Source: Blastococcus sp. Marseille-P5729 (lineage in GTDB: Bacteria; Actinomycetota; Actinomycetes; Mycobacteriales; Antricoccaceae). From it: a stretch of 64,000 nucleotides of DNA. Below the pieces are notes generated by a model. The model saw nothing but the letters and a program-made list of their open reading frames with translations. It ran no database searches and was not told the origin of the DNA. The stretch covers positions 875,192 through 939,191 of the forward strand of contig NZ_OMPO01000001.1 of NCBI RefSeq assembly GCF_900292035.1, read 5' to 3'. Positions 23,361-32,186 of the stretch are shown here, piece after piece (position 1 is the stretch's first letter; each line of letters begins with the position of its first letter). Made by a program: the position numbers and the translations under genes.

Positions 23361-24284
23361 CTAGTGGCGTCCGTCGTCCACGGCGGTCACCGAGGCGGCG
23401 TACTGCCGCGGCGACATGCCGACGGTCGCCTTGAAGTCTCGTGACAGGTGCGCCTGGTCCGCATAGCCGAGGTTGGCGGCCAGCTCGCTCCACGACCGGG
23501 GCTGTCCGGACCGGGCAGCGTCGGCCGCCTCAATCAGCCGGTAGCGGCGGATCATCCACAGCGGCGAGACGCCCGCGTGCTCGCGGAACAACCGCTGCAT
23601 GGTGCGGGCGCCCAAGCCGGTAGCCCGGCTGAGCTGCGCCACGTTTCGGATCGACCTATCCCGTTCGATGAGCGAGCCCAGCGCAGCGGCCTCCCGGGCG
23701 CCCCGTAGCCGCTGCGGATCGGCCCGCTCCAGCACGTCGGCGAGCGCGTCGGCGAGCACGGCGACCTGCGAACCCGTCTCCCCCGCCGCGGTCATCTCGC
23801 TGGCGAGGTGCGCGCCATCGACGTCGATGACGTCGCCGAGCGGCACGATCCGGTCGGTGAGCTCGGTCGCGTCCGTGTGGAGAAAGGCCCCGAGAGCACC
23901 CGGCTCGAGCTTCGCCGCAACATTCCAGCCGGTACCGCGAAGCCGCCTGCGATCGATGCTCGTCACCACACCCACTGCGGTGGCCCCGATGGAGTCGTCG
24001 TCCAACCCGCGGCTGCTTCGTGGCCCGACACTCAGGTTCGCGCTCGGATGGGAGAGCACCGGCTGCACGAACTCCGCGCCGTCCGGCATGGACCACCGCA
24101 CCGCCCAGAACCACTGCACGATTCCGCCCAGCGCGTCGGTCGGCTCCAGCCGCACGAAGTCGGCGTGTTCGCGCATCCGGCCTGGATTCAGGATCCCGCG
24201 GCTGTCGCGGGTGATCTGGTCCGATGCGCGATCGCCCGGCGCGGGGTGGCCCGATGCGGGGTAGTCCGGTACGGACGACGACAT
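23361..24284 (-). CDS. AraC-family transcriptional regulator
   Basis: 307 residues from ATG 24282-24284. The N-terminal part (FVRLEPTDALGGIVQWFWAV ... VQPVLSHPSANLSVG) resembles the ligand-sensing beta-barrel of DUF6597-type AraC proteins. The C-terminal double HTH is intact: RNVAQLSRATGLGARTMQRL and WSELAANLGYADQAHLSRDF. TACCGT lies 6 nt before this ATG, which favours it over the GTG two codons upstream. Divergent from a DinB-like gene, its possible target. Confidence 0.88.
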   Translation of the reverse strand: MSSSVPDYPASGHPAPGDRASDQITRDSRGILNPGRMREHADFVRLEPTDALGGIVQWFWAVRWSMPDGAEFVQPVLSHPSANLSVGPRSSRGLDDDSIGATAVGVVTSIDRRRLRGTGWNVAAKLEPGALGAFLHTDATELTDRIVPLGDVIDVDGAHLASEMTAAGETGSQVAVLADALADVLERADPQRLRGAREAAALGSLIERDRSIRNVAQLSRATGLGARTMQRLFREHAGVSPLWMIRRYRLIEAADAARSGQPRSWSELAANLGYADQAHLSRDFKATVGMSPRQYAASVTAVDDGRH

Positions 24285-24290
24285 ACCCAC

Positions 24291-24296
24291 ACGGTA
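24291..24296 (-). promoter_or_regulatory. -10 element of the araC-type gene
   Basis: TACCGT on the minus strand, 6 nt before ATG 24284. Confidence 0.5.
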
Positions 24297-24354
24297 GCGC
24301 GCGGCTGTCGCGTTTCTTCAAGATCGGCACTTCGCCCGGCGCGATCCTGAATGC

Positions 24355-24948
24355 ATGAAACCCCAGCAGACCCTCGACCAACTCATCCCCGTCCTCGACG
24401 ACCTCGCCGCGGTAGCGGACGGCGTCCGCGAGGACCAGCGCTCCGCACCGACGCCCTGCGCCGAGTTCGACGTCGCGGCCCTCACCGGCCACATCACCGG
24501 CTGGCTGGAGAGTTTCGCCGCCGGCTTTGCCAGCACCGACGGGCAGTGCCCGTCCAGCGACGTGAGCGACGTCCGAGTCGCGACCGACGAGGCCGGGCCC
24601 AGGATCCGGTCCGCGGCGAAGACCCTGGCGGACGCCGTCCGCGGCGGCGCGGCCACGCGACCGTTGTCCATCGGCGACTCCGGCATGCCCGGCGACATGG
24701 CCCTGTCGATGATCCTCGGCGAGTACCTCGTGCACGGCTGGGATCTGGCCACCGCGACCGGTCAGCGGTGGACGCCGGACGAGGGCGCTGCGGAGTCGGC
24801 GCGCGAGTTCCTGACCACGATGGTCACGCCCGACTCCCGCGGCGAGGGCGGCTGGTTCGGGCCCGAGGTCGACGTGCCGCAGGACGCCGGCGCGCTGGAC
24901 CGCTTGGTCGGGTTCGCCGGCCGCGACCCCGGGTGGAGCGGGTCCTAG
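24355..24948 (+). CDS. Maleylpyruvate-isomerase/DinB-like protein (TIGR03086 type)
   Basis: 197 residues. APTPCAEFDVAALTGHITGW (about residues 32-51) and LGEYLVHGWDLATATGQ (about 121-137) carry the conserved histidines of the actinobacterial TIGR03086 metal-binding family, related to mycothiol-dependent maleylpyruvate isomerases and DinB. Probably a cytoplasmic mycothiol-linked or metal-binding enzyme with unknown substrate. Divergent from the AraC regulator. Confidence 0.82.
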   Translation: MKPQQTLDQLIPVLDDLAAVADGVREDQRSAPTPCAEFDVAALTGHITGWLESFAAGFASTDGQCPSSDVSDVRVATDEAGPRIRSAAKTLADAVRGGAATRPLSIGDSGMPGDMALSMILGEYLVHGWDLATATGQRWTPDEGAAESAREFLTTMVTPDSRGEGGWFGPEVDVPQDAGALDRLVGFAGRDPGWSGS

Positions 24949-24967
24949 CCCCGCCGCGCGACGCATC

Positions 24968-25000
24968 GTGCCGAGACTCCCGCGCGGGGAGCCCCGGCAC
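24968..25000. terminator. Hairpin between convergent genes
   Basis: Outer stem GTGCCG/CGGCAC and inner stem CTCCC/GGGAG, with small internal loops, between the TIGR03086 gene and the acyl-CoA dehydrogenase. Confidence 0.6.
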
Positions 25001-25031
25001 AGCGTGCTGCAGGAAGGATCAGCGGCTAGCT

Positions 25032-26225
25032 CTAGTTCTTGTAGTCGCGCATCAGGCCACGGCTGATGATCTGCTTCTGGATCTCCGAGGTCCCCTCGCC
25101 GATCAGCAGGAAGGGCGCCTCACGCATAAGCCGCTCGATCTCTGCCTCCTTGGAGTACCCGTAGCCGCCGTGGATCTTGAACGACTCGGTGGTCACCCGC
25201 GCGGCAGCCTCCGAGGCGAACATCTTGGCCATGCCGGCCTCGATGTCGTTGCGGGTGCCGGCGTCCTTCAGCCGCGCCGCGTTGGTCATCATCAGGTGCG
25301 CCGCCTCGACGTCCGTGGCCATCTCGGCGAGCTTGAAGGCGATTGCCTGGTGGTCGATGATCGGCTTGCCCCAGGTCTCGCGCTCCTGCGCGTACTTGAT
25401 CGCCAGCTCGAAGGCGCGGATCGCAACACCGCAGCCGCGCGCGGCGACATTGACTCGGCCGACCTCGATGCCGTCCATCATCTTGTAGAAGCCCTGGCCG
25501 ACGCCCTCCTCACCGCCGAGGACTGCGGACGACGGCACCTTGTGGCCATCGAGCACCATCTCGGTGGTCTCGACGCCCTTGTAGCCCATCTTGTCGATCT
25601 TGCCGGGGATGGTCAGCCCGCCGGTGGTCCGGAAACCCGGCTCCTTCTCCAGCAGGAAGGTGGTCATGTTCTTGTAGACCGAGTCAGCACCGGTGTCGGT
25701 CTTGACGAGGGTGGCCACGACCGAGGAGTAGGCACCGTTGGTCAGCCACATCTTCTGGCCGTTGATGGTCCACTCGTCGCCGTCCTGCACGGCCCTGGTG
25801 GTGATGGCCGAGACGTCCGAGCCACAGCCGGGCTCGGACATCGAGAAGGCGCCGCGGACGTCGCCGGTGGCCATCTTCGGAAGGAAGTACTCCTTCTGCT
25901 CATCGGTGCCGTGCTGCTTGATCAGGTAGGCGACGATGAAGTGGGTGTTGATGATGCCGGAGATGCTCATCCAGCCGCGGGCGAGCTCCTCGACGCACAG
26001 CACATAGGTGAGCAGCGACTCGCCGAGACCGCCGTACTCCTCGGGGATCATCAGGCCGAACAGGCCCATCTCCTTCATGCCGTCGAGAATCTTCTCGGGG
26101 TACTCGTCGGCATGCTCGAGCGCCTGGGCGTTCGGGATGATCTCCTTGTCGACGAACTGCCGGACGGTGCCGAGGATCTCCTTCTGGATATCCGTCAAGC
26201 CTGGGGTCTGGGCCAAGCGAGCCAT
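25032..26225 (-). CDS. Acyl-CoA dehydrogenase
   Basis: 397 residues; ATG 26223-26225 with GGAGG at 6-nt spacing. FAD enzyme of acyl-CoA oxidation: FSMSEPGCGSDVSAITTRA, WLTNGAYSSV, and the C-terminal KIHGGYGYSKEAEIERLMRE. It has 397 residues and MSEPGCGSD where the dehydrogenase at 2865 has VTEPDAGTQ, so the two are different subfamilies, not a recent duplication. It precedes the FAD-oxidase gene on the opposite side without overlap. Confidence 0.92.
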   Translation of the reverse strand: MARLAQTPGLTDIQKEILGTVRQFVDKEIIPNAQALEHADEYPEKILDGMKEMGLFGLMIPEEYGGLGESLLTYVLCVEELARGWMSISGIINTHFIVAYLIKQHGTDEQKEYFLPKMATGDVRGAFSMSEPGCGSDVSAITTRAVQDGDEWTINGQKMWLTNGAYSSVVATLVKTDTGADSVYKNMTTFLLEKEPGFRTTGGLTIPGKIDKMGYKGVETTEMVLDGHKVPSSAVLGGEEGVGQGFYKMMDGIEVGRVNVAARGCGVAIRAFELAIKYAQERETWGKPIIDHQAIAFKLAEMATDVEAAHLMMTNAARLKDAGTRNDIEAGMAKMFASEAAARVTTESFKIHGGYGYSKEAEIERLMREAPFLLIGEGTSEIQKQIISRGLMRDYKN

Positions 26226-26348
26226 GCGCTGCCTCCGTGGATATGAGCGTTTCGAACCAGATTCGGTTGCCAATGAAGTTACCTGGCGGACGGCGTCCGC
26301 CACGGCACTGGGTCGCGTGAGAACCTGCACATCATCAGAACCCGCGCG

Positions 26349-27728
26349 TCACGCCGTCTCGACGACCTTGCCGGGGTTGAGGACGCCGTGGGGATCGAGG
26401 GCGGCCTTCACCGCGCGTTGCATCGCGATCACCTCGGGCCCGGCCTCCTTGGCCAGTCCCCGCATCTTCAGCAGGCCGACGCCGTGCTCCCCAGTGACGG
26501 TCCCACCCAGCTCGATAGCGGCGTCGATGATGTCGTCGAAGGCCGCCAGCGCGGCCTGCTGGAGCTCCTCGCTGGCGTCCGCGGGCAGCGGCATGCAGGG
26601 GTGCAGGTTGCCGTCGCCGGCGTGAGCGACGGTGGCGATGTAGACGCCGCGGCCCGCGGCGATCTCCTCCAGACGCCGGATCATCTCCGGCACCTTCGCC
26701 TTCGGTACGCACACGTCCTCGGTGATGACCGGACCGCGCCGCTCGAGCGCGAAGTAGGCCAGCCGGCGGGCCGCGAACAACGCATCCACCTCTTCCTGGT
26801 CGGACGCGATCGCGGTGAAGCCTGCGCCCGCCGCGTCGAAGACCTCCTGCAGCGCGCGGGCCTCTCGCTCTCCCGACTCACCGGGCAGGTCGGTGTTCGC
26901 CAGCAGCATGTAGTTGCCCTCGCTGGAGACGCCGAGGTTCTTCCATTCATCGACAACCTTCAATGTGAAGCTGTCGAGCAGTTCCAGCACGGACGGGATG
27001 ATCCCGGCCCGCGCCACACCCGCGATCGCATCGCCGGCCTGCGCCAGGGTGTCGAAGTGAGCGGCCACAGTGATCTCCGGGAGCCGGGCCGGCAGCAGTC
27101 GCACCGTCACCTCAGTGACGATGCCGAGAGTGCCCTCCGAGCCGACCATGAGCGCGGTCAGGTCGTATCCCGCGACGCCCTTGGCGGTACGGCGTCCGAC
27201 CCGGACGATCTCACCGCGGCCGTTGACCAGCTCCAGCCCCAGCACGTACTCGCGGGTGACGCCGTACTTCACGCAGCACAGCCCGCCGGCGTTCGTCGCG
27301 ACATTGCCGCCGATCGTGGACCAGGCCGAGCTCGCCGGATCGGGCGGGTACCACAGGCCGTGCTCGGCCACCGCGTCGCGCAGGTCGTTGTTGATCACCC
27401 CGGGCTGGACGACGGCGGTGCGCTCCACCGGGTCGATCGCGACGACCTCGTTCATCGCCTCCAGAGACAGCACGACACACCCGTCGAGGGCGTTCGCACC
27501 ACCGGACAGCCCGGTACCGGCGCCACGCGCGACCACGGGTGTGCCGCTCTCGATGCACGCCTGGACGACGTCCTGCACGTCCCGGGTCGATCGGGCCCGC
27601 ACCAGGCAGGCCGGGACGCCGGCGCGCGCCCAGGCAGCGCGGTCCACGGCGTACGACGCGAGCAGGTCGGCATCGGTGACGATGATGTCGTCGGGCAGAC
27701 GCTCGCGCAGCAACGGCAGGATCGACAT
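26349..27728 (-). CDS. FAD-linked oxidase, glycolate/D-lactate oxidase GlcD type
   Basis: 459 residues. N-terminal FAD-binding PCMH domain with VVARGAGTGLSGGANA, AVVQPGVINNDL, and WSTIGGNVATNAGGLCCVKYG; C-terminal GlcD/DLD cap domain ending ITGEHGVG-like VTGEHGVGLLKM. It oxidises a 2-hydroxyacid such as glycolate or D-lactate. GlcE and GlcF subunits are not adjacent. ATG 27726-27728. Confidence 0.88.
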   Translation of the reverse strand: MSILPLLRERLPDDIIVTDADLLASYAVDRAAWARAGVPACLVRARSTRDVQDVVQACIESGTPVVARGAGTGLSGGANALDGCVVLSLEAMNEVVAIDPVERTAVVQPGVINNDLRDAVAEHGLWYPPDPASSAWSTIGGNVATNAGGLCCVKYGVTREYVLGLELVNGRGEIVRVGRRTAKGVAGYDLTALMVGSEGTLGIVTEVTVRLLPARLPEITVAAHFDTLAQAGDAIAGVARAGIIPSVLELLDSFTLKVVDEWKNLGVSSEGNYMLLANTDLPGESGEREARALQEVFDAAGAGFTAIASDQEEVDALFAARRLAYFALERRGPVITEDVCVPKAKVPEMIRRLEEIAAGRGVYIATVAHAGDGNLHPCMPLPADASEELQQAALAAFDDIIDAAIELGGTVTGEHGVGLLKMRGLAKEAGPEVIAMQRAVKAALDPHGVLNPGKVVETA

Positions 27729-27784
27729 CGCACCTGTCTATTGCGTTGTGGGCTGCGCGGTCAAGTCGGTGGCGTACGGCGTGA

Positions 27785-27910
27785 TCAGCACCGCTCGGCG
27801 AGGATGCTCAGCGAGCGGACCCGCGGCGCGAGCACCAGCGGCATTCCCGAGCGGCGCAGCCAGTCCTCCTGCCGCTGGCGTACCAGCCGGCGGATTCTGC
27901 GCCGGGGCGC
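27785..27910 (-). pseudogene. Possible remnant of a coding sequence behind the kinase gene
   Basis: The frame directly after the kinase TGA stays open for 41 codons and ends at 27785. By hand count, 38 of 41 third positions are G or C, as in real genes here, and the peptide (RRLVRQRQEDWLRRSGMPLV...) looks like a cytoplasmic N-terminus of a membrane protein. There is no ATG until the middle and no ribosome site. It may be a degraded fragment. The rest of the 182-bp gap is featureless. Confidence 0.35.
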
Positions 27911-29734
27911 TCATGCCGTGGCGACGGCCAGGAACGCCTCGGTCACGGAGTCGATCATCTCGTCGGGCACCTCGTCGCTGCTGCTCTGCATCACGACGTA
28001 CTCGACGGACGTGCCGGCCGACATCGCCAGCACCGTCACATAGCGCGAGCCCTGCTGCTTGTACTCGCCGTTGCTGCCCTGCTCGGTCGAGTCGCTGTCG
28101 CCGGCACGCTGTAGCGGGATCTCGATCTGCCGCGCCTGGAAGTGCGTGCCGTCGGGCATGTCGGGCTCGTGCTCGGGCACGCTGATTTTGGCCGACTCGC
28201 CGTACATGGCCTGCTCACGGCCCGCCGATACGCCCAGGTCGTCCAGCTCGTCGAGGCAGGTGTCGAAGCGCGGACTGGCGAAGGCGGTCACATAACGCTC
28301 GGCGTCCGAGGCGGAGCCCATCACCATCGCGAGCGAACGGGCGTAGCGGTAGGAGGACACGCTGTCGCCGTCCTCAGAGACCTCCGTCGCATCCGTGTCG
28401 ACGTACTGCGCCGATGGCTTCGAGCTGCTCACCTCGGTCTCCGGCTCAAGGCCCAGACAGAGGATCATGCCCGACGGGTAGGACGACGACTCGTCGTCCG
28501 CACCGGTCGGCACCTCGCCGATCACCTCCGTCAGCAGTCCCATGTCCTCAGTGGCCTGCCAGCTGCCGGGCCCGTAGTCGCTGGAGCCGACGATCAGCTC
28601 GCCGGCGTCCGTGGGGTTGGTCGGCTTGCGGGAGTCGGTCAGCTGGGTGACGCCCCAGATCGCGAGGCCCGCCACGACGGCCACCGCGGCCAGGACGGCC
28701 ACCCAGCGTAGCGGCGAGCGCGCCGGCTTGTTCGCATTGTCCCGCCCGATGACGGCGGTGGAGCCCGGGGGCGACGCGCCCCCGACGACCCGGGTGCGCT
28801 CCCCCTCGCGCACGCGGTCCTCCAGCGGCAGGGCCCCGGTGAGCGGCGGCAGCGGTGACTGCGGCGCCGGGCTACCGGCGATGATCATCGGAGTGTGCGG
28901 CAGGCCCAGCGAGGCCTGCACCTCCTGCAGTCGGCGACCCAGCTCGGCCGCGCTCATGTGCCGGCGCCCGGCGGTCTTATCCATCGCACGCTCGAGCTCA
29001 GCGGCCAGCTGGTGCGGGACGCCGAGTTGCCGCAGGTCCGGCGGCGCGTCCTGCACGACCCGCAGCAGCGTCGCGGCGATGTTCTCGTCCGAATCGCGGC
29101 TGAACGGTCCGTGCCCCAGCAGGGCCGCCATCAGCGTGGTCGCCAGCGAGTAGACGTCGGAGCGGATGGTCGCGCGCTCGCCGGTGAGCACCTCGGGAGC
29201 GGCGTAACCGGGAGTGGCCACGACGTCGCCGGTCTTCGTGAGATTCACATCGCCGAAGCGGGCCTGACCGAAGTCGGCCAGCCGCGGGACGTCGTAGGAG
29301 TCGAACAGGATGTTGCCGGGCTTGATGTCACGGTGCAGCAGCCCGGCATCGTGGGCGGTCTGCAACGCCCCACACATCCGAATCCCGAGGTCGAGCACCG
29401 CCGGCGGGCTCATCGGGCCGCCGGACTCGACGCGGTCGGCCAGCGAGCCGTTCTCGCACAGCAGCATCACGAGGTACGGGCGTCCCTCCGGGGTGGTGTC
29501 GGCCGTGTAGACCGGCACGATGTTGGGATGCCCCGAGACCAGGCCCAGCGCCTGCCCCTCACGGGCGAACCGGTCGGCGGAGACGTCGTCCAGGCGAGCG
29601 CCGAGCACCTTCACCGCCACGACCCGGCTCAGCTGGCGCTGCGTGGCCCGATAGACGACTCCGTTGCCGCCTTGCCCGATCGGAACAAGATCGGTCAGTC
29701 CGGGGATGTCGGGCGCGCGCTGCATAGGAGCCAT
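27911..29734 (-). CDS. Serine/threonine protein kinase with extracellular domain
   Basis: 607 residues from ATG 29732-29734. Kinase domain about residues 15-275: G-loop IGQGGNGVVY, Lys42 in VAVKVL, catalytic HRDIKPGN (134-141), DFG (154-156) and APE-type YAAPEVL. A proline-rich linker leads to one membrane helix (about 342-363) and a 240-residue acidic outer domain with cysteines (ILCLGLE, FDTCLDE), and no PASTA repeats. A PknD/PknF-like sensor kinase, ligand unknown. It is divergent from the MgtE-CBS gene with 25 bp between. Confidence 0.9.
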   Translation of the reverse strand: MAPMQRAPDIPGLTDLVPIGQGGNGVVYRATQRQLSRVVAVKVLGARLDDVSADRFAREGQALGLVSGHPNIVPVYTADTTPEGRPYLVMLLCENGSLADRVESGGPMSPPAVLDLGIRMCGALQTAHDAGLLHRDIKPGNILFDSYDVPRLADFGQARFGDVNLTKTGDVVATPGYAAPEVLTGERATIRSDVYSLATTLMAALLGHGPFSRDSDENIAATLLRVVQDAPPDLRQLGVPHQLAAELERAMDKTAGRRHMSAAELGRRLQEVQASLGLPHTPMIIAGSPAPQSPLPPLTGALPLEDRVREGERTRVVGGASPPGSTAVIGRDNANKPARSPLRWVAVLAAVAVVAGLAIWGVTQLTDSRKPTNPTDAGELIVGSSDYGPGSWQATEDMGLLTEVIGEVPTGADDESSSYPSGMILCLGLEPETEVSSSKPSAQYVDTDATEVSEDGDSVSSYRYARSLAMVMGSASDAERYVTAFASPRFDTCLDELDDLGVSAGREQAMYGESAKISVPEHEPDMPDGTHFQARQIEIPLQRAGDSDSTEQGSNGEYKQQGSRYVTVLAMSAGTSVEYVVMQSSSDEVPDEMIDSVTEAFLAVATA

Positions 29735-29745
29735 TCTGCCTTGTC

Positions 29746-29751
29746 TATAGT
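29746..29751 (+). promoter_or_regulatory. -10 element of the MgtE-CBS gene
   Basis: TATAGT, 8 nt before GTG 29760, inside the 25-bp gap to the divergent kinase gene. Confidence 0.5.
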
Positions 29752-29759
29752 CTTGCACC

Positions 29760-30995
29760 GTGATCACTGCCTCCCGCGTGTACCTGACCCGGCTCGCGGG
29801 GCTGACCGTCCGCGATCCGGACGGAGACATCGTGGGCAAGGTCCGCGACGTCGTCCTCACGCTACGCAGCGACGACTCCCCGGCGCGCGTCATCGGCCTG
29901 GTCGTGGAGATCACCCGCGGCCGGCAGTCCTTCGTCCCCATCAGCCATCTCGTGGCCGCCGACCACGCCTCCATCCGGCTGTCCACCGGCACGGTCAGCA
30001 TGCGAAAGTTCGAGCTGCGTCCGCACGAGGTCTTGGCGATCGCCCAGCTCCTGGACCGTCAGGTCACTATCAAGGAGGACGGCGTCCACGTCACCTTGGT
30101 GGACGTCGCGATGGAGCAGACCCGCACCCGGGACTGGCTGGTGCAGAAGGTCGCCGTCCGCGAGCGAGCGCATCGGCTCAGCCGCGGGCACGTCCGTCAG
30201 CTGGACTGGGACGAGGTCTCCGGCATCGCCGTCGAACGTCCCCAGCAGGAGACCGCGTCGCTGCTCGAGGAGTTCGAGGACCAGCGCGCCGCCGACGTCG
30301 CCGCCCGCATCCGCGACCTGCCCGACCAGCGTCGTCAGGAGATCGCCGAGGCGCTGGATGACGACCGGCTCGCAGACGTCCTCGAGGAGTTGCCGGAGGG
30401 CGACCAGCGCGAGATTCTCGCCCAGCTCGACGACGACCGCGCGGCCGACGTCCTCTCGGAGATGGACCCGGACGACGCCGCCGACCTACTTGGGGACCTA
30501 CCCGCCGGCGAGCGCGAGCGGCTCCTGGGCCTGATGGAGCCCGACGAGGCCGCGCCGGTCCGGCAGCTGCTGTCGTACGGCGAGCACACCGCCGGCGGCG
30601 TCATGACCTCGCAGCCGGTGATCCTGCCGCCGGACACGACGATCGCCGAGGCGCTGGCACACGTGCGCCGCGAGGAGTTCAGCCCCGCGCTGGCCTCGCA
30701 GGTCTACGTGACCCGTCCGCCGTCCATCACGCCGACCGGGCACTTCCTCGGGGTCGTACACATCCAGCGGCTGCTGCGCGAGCCGCCGTTCGAGCAGGTC
30801 GGCTCGATCCTCGACGACGACCTCGATCCGTTGAGCCCCGACACCGACCTCAACGAGATCACCCGCTACTTCGCGACCTACAACCTGGTGGCCGCCCCGG
30901 TCGTGGACGACGCGGGACGGCTGGTCGGAGCGGTGACCGTCGACGACCTGCTCGATCACCTGCTGCCCGAGGACTGGCGGGAACACGATGGCTGA
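29760..30995 (+). CDS. MgtE N-domain / CBS-domain protein without membrane part
   Basis: 411 residues. A PRC-barrel-like N-terminus (VRDPDGDIVGKVRDVVLTLR) is followed by the MgtE intracellular N domain with its EADVLEELPxxxxxxIL-type repeats (LADVLEELPEGDQREILAQL) and two CBS domains (about residues 285-405, from TAGGVMTSQPVILPP). The Mg2+ channel helices are absent, so this is a soluble Mg2+- or nucleotide-sensing protein rather than a transporter. It overlaps the DUF1003 gene by 8 bp. The pair matches the M. tuberculosis Rv1232c region. Confidence 0.88.
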   Translation: MITASRVYLTRLAGLTVRDPDGDIVGKVRDVVLTLRSDDSPARVIGLVVEITRGRQSFVPISHLVAADHASIRLSTGTVSMRKFELRPHEVLAIAQLLDRQVTIKEDGVHVTLVDVAMEQTRTRDWLVQKVAVRERAHRLSRGHVRQLDWDEVSGIAVERPQQETASLLEEFEDQRAADVAARIRDLPDQRRQEIAEALDDDRLADVLEELPEGDQREILAQLDDDRAADVLSEMDPDDAADLLGDLPAGERERLLGLMEPDEAAPVRQLLSYGEHTAGGVMTSQPVILPPDTTIAEALAHVRREEFSPALASQVYVTRPPSITPTGHFLGVVHIQRLLREPPFEQVGSILDDDLDPLSPDTDLNEITRYFATYNLVAAPVVDDAGRLVGAVTVDDLLDHLLPEDWREHDG

Positions 30996-31548
30996 GCGCA
31001 ACCGGCGATTGAGCGACCTTTCCAGCCCCGGCGGTACGTCGAGCGGAGTCCCCCGGCTGCGGGTGGACGCCGAGACGGTCGGCGAATGGTCGGAGAGCAT
31101 CGCGCGCTTTTTCGGCACGACTCGCTATCTGATCATCCAGACCGTCGTGGTGATCGTATGGATCTTCATCAATGTCATCTCGGTGACGCTGCGCTGGGAT
31201 CCCTACCCGTTCATCCTGCTCAACCTGGCCTTCTCGACCCAGGCGGCGTACGCCGCGCCGCTGATCCTGCTCGCGCAGAACCGGCAGGACTCCCGCGACA
31301 AGATCTCGCTGGAGGAGGACCGCTCCCGCGCGGTCGCCGCGAAGGCCGACACCGAGTTCGTGGCGCGCGAGCTGGCCTCGCTGCGGCTGGCGATCGGCGA
31401 GCTGGCGACTCGTGACTTCGTGCGCTCGGAGCTGCAGCGGATCCTCGCCGAGACAGAGGACGACACGAAGACCGAGGGCAAGAAGCGCCCGAAGAAATCC
31501 GGCAAGGGCAAGGCTGCCGAGGACAAGGGCACGCCGACCGAGGAGTAG
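30988..31548 (+). CDS. DUF1003 membrane protein
   Basis: 186 residues. DUF1003 core: ESIARFFGTTRYLIIQTVVV, then RWDPYPFILLNLAFSTQAAY, forming two membrane helices, followed by LILLAQNRQDSRDK and a helical charged tail ending in a lysine-rich stretch (KTEGKKRPKKSGKGKAAED). Function unknown. Co-transcribed with the MgtE-CBS gene (8-bp overlap), so a joint role in divalent-cation handling is likely. Confidence 0.88.
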   Translation: MAERNRRLSDLSSPGGTSSGVPRLRVDAETVGEWSESIARFFGTTRYLIIQTVVVIVWIFINVISVTLRWDPYPFILLNLAFSTQAAYAAPLILLAQNRQDSRDKISLEEDRSRAVAAKADTEFVARELASLRLAIGELATRDFVRSELQRILAETEDDTKTEGKKRPKKSGKGKAAEDKGTPTEE

Positions 31549-31564
31549 GCCGCCTCGGCTCGGG

Positions 31565-32065
31565 TCAGAGGCGGCGCGGCGCCAGCCGCGGCATCAGGCG
31601 CTTCTCGATCACCCCGAGCAGCGCGGCCATCGGCGCAACGCCGGCGCTGGCGATCGCCGCCTTGCGCGACATCAGCCCGCGCTCGTGCATCGCGCCACCG
31701 ATCTTCGACATCACCATCAGCAGGGCCGGGACCGGTCTGCCGATCATCGTGACCTCGCGGATCCGCTGACCGTCGAGCCGCAGCAGCTGGCACTCCTCGA
31801 AGCGCCGCCCGCCGATCGTGCCGCGCAGGAACAGCGCCCAGGTGTCGCCCGATCCGGTGACCGTGTGGACGTCGATGCCGGGGAACAGGCTGAAGGCGCT
31901 CGCGTAGACCGCGCTCACCGAGCGACGTCCCTCGAAGCGGAAGGCATCGGTGATCGGCGAGATGAGCACGACGTCGTCAGTGAACAGCTCGCCGAGCGCG
32001 TCGGCGTCCATCCGCTCGTCGGCCTCGATGAAGCGCTCGATGGTGGGGTGCAGGTCAGGCGTCAT
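31565..32065 (-). CDS. SnoaL/NTF2-like fold protein
   Basis: 166 residues from ATG 32063-32065. HPTIERFIEADERMDADALG and the following strands (VLISPITDAFRFEGRRSV, DTWALFLRGTIGGRRFEE) fit a cystatin-like NTF2/SnoaL pocket. The last 40 residues (MSKIGGAMHERGLMSRKAAI) are an additional amphipathic extension. Substrate unknown; possibly an isomerase or a binding protein. Convergent with DUF1003, divergent from mrp. Confidence 0.65.
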   Translation of the reverse strand: MTPDLHPTIERFIEADERMDADALGELFTDDVVLISPITDAFRFEGRRSVSAVYASAFSLFPGIDVHTVTGSGDTWALFLRGTIGGRRFEECQLLRLDGQRIREVTMIGRPVPALLMVMSKIGGAMHERGLMSRKAAIASAGVAPMAALLGVIEKRLMPRLAPRRL

Positions 32066-32186
32066 GACACCATCATGAACGAGATTCACGCAAATGACCA
32101 GCGTTCACAAGAAGTCCGCACCGCCAGTCCGGCGCGGCGCTCGTGCGGCGTACCATGAGGTGTTCCGTCCCCGACCTGAGGTGCTC

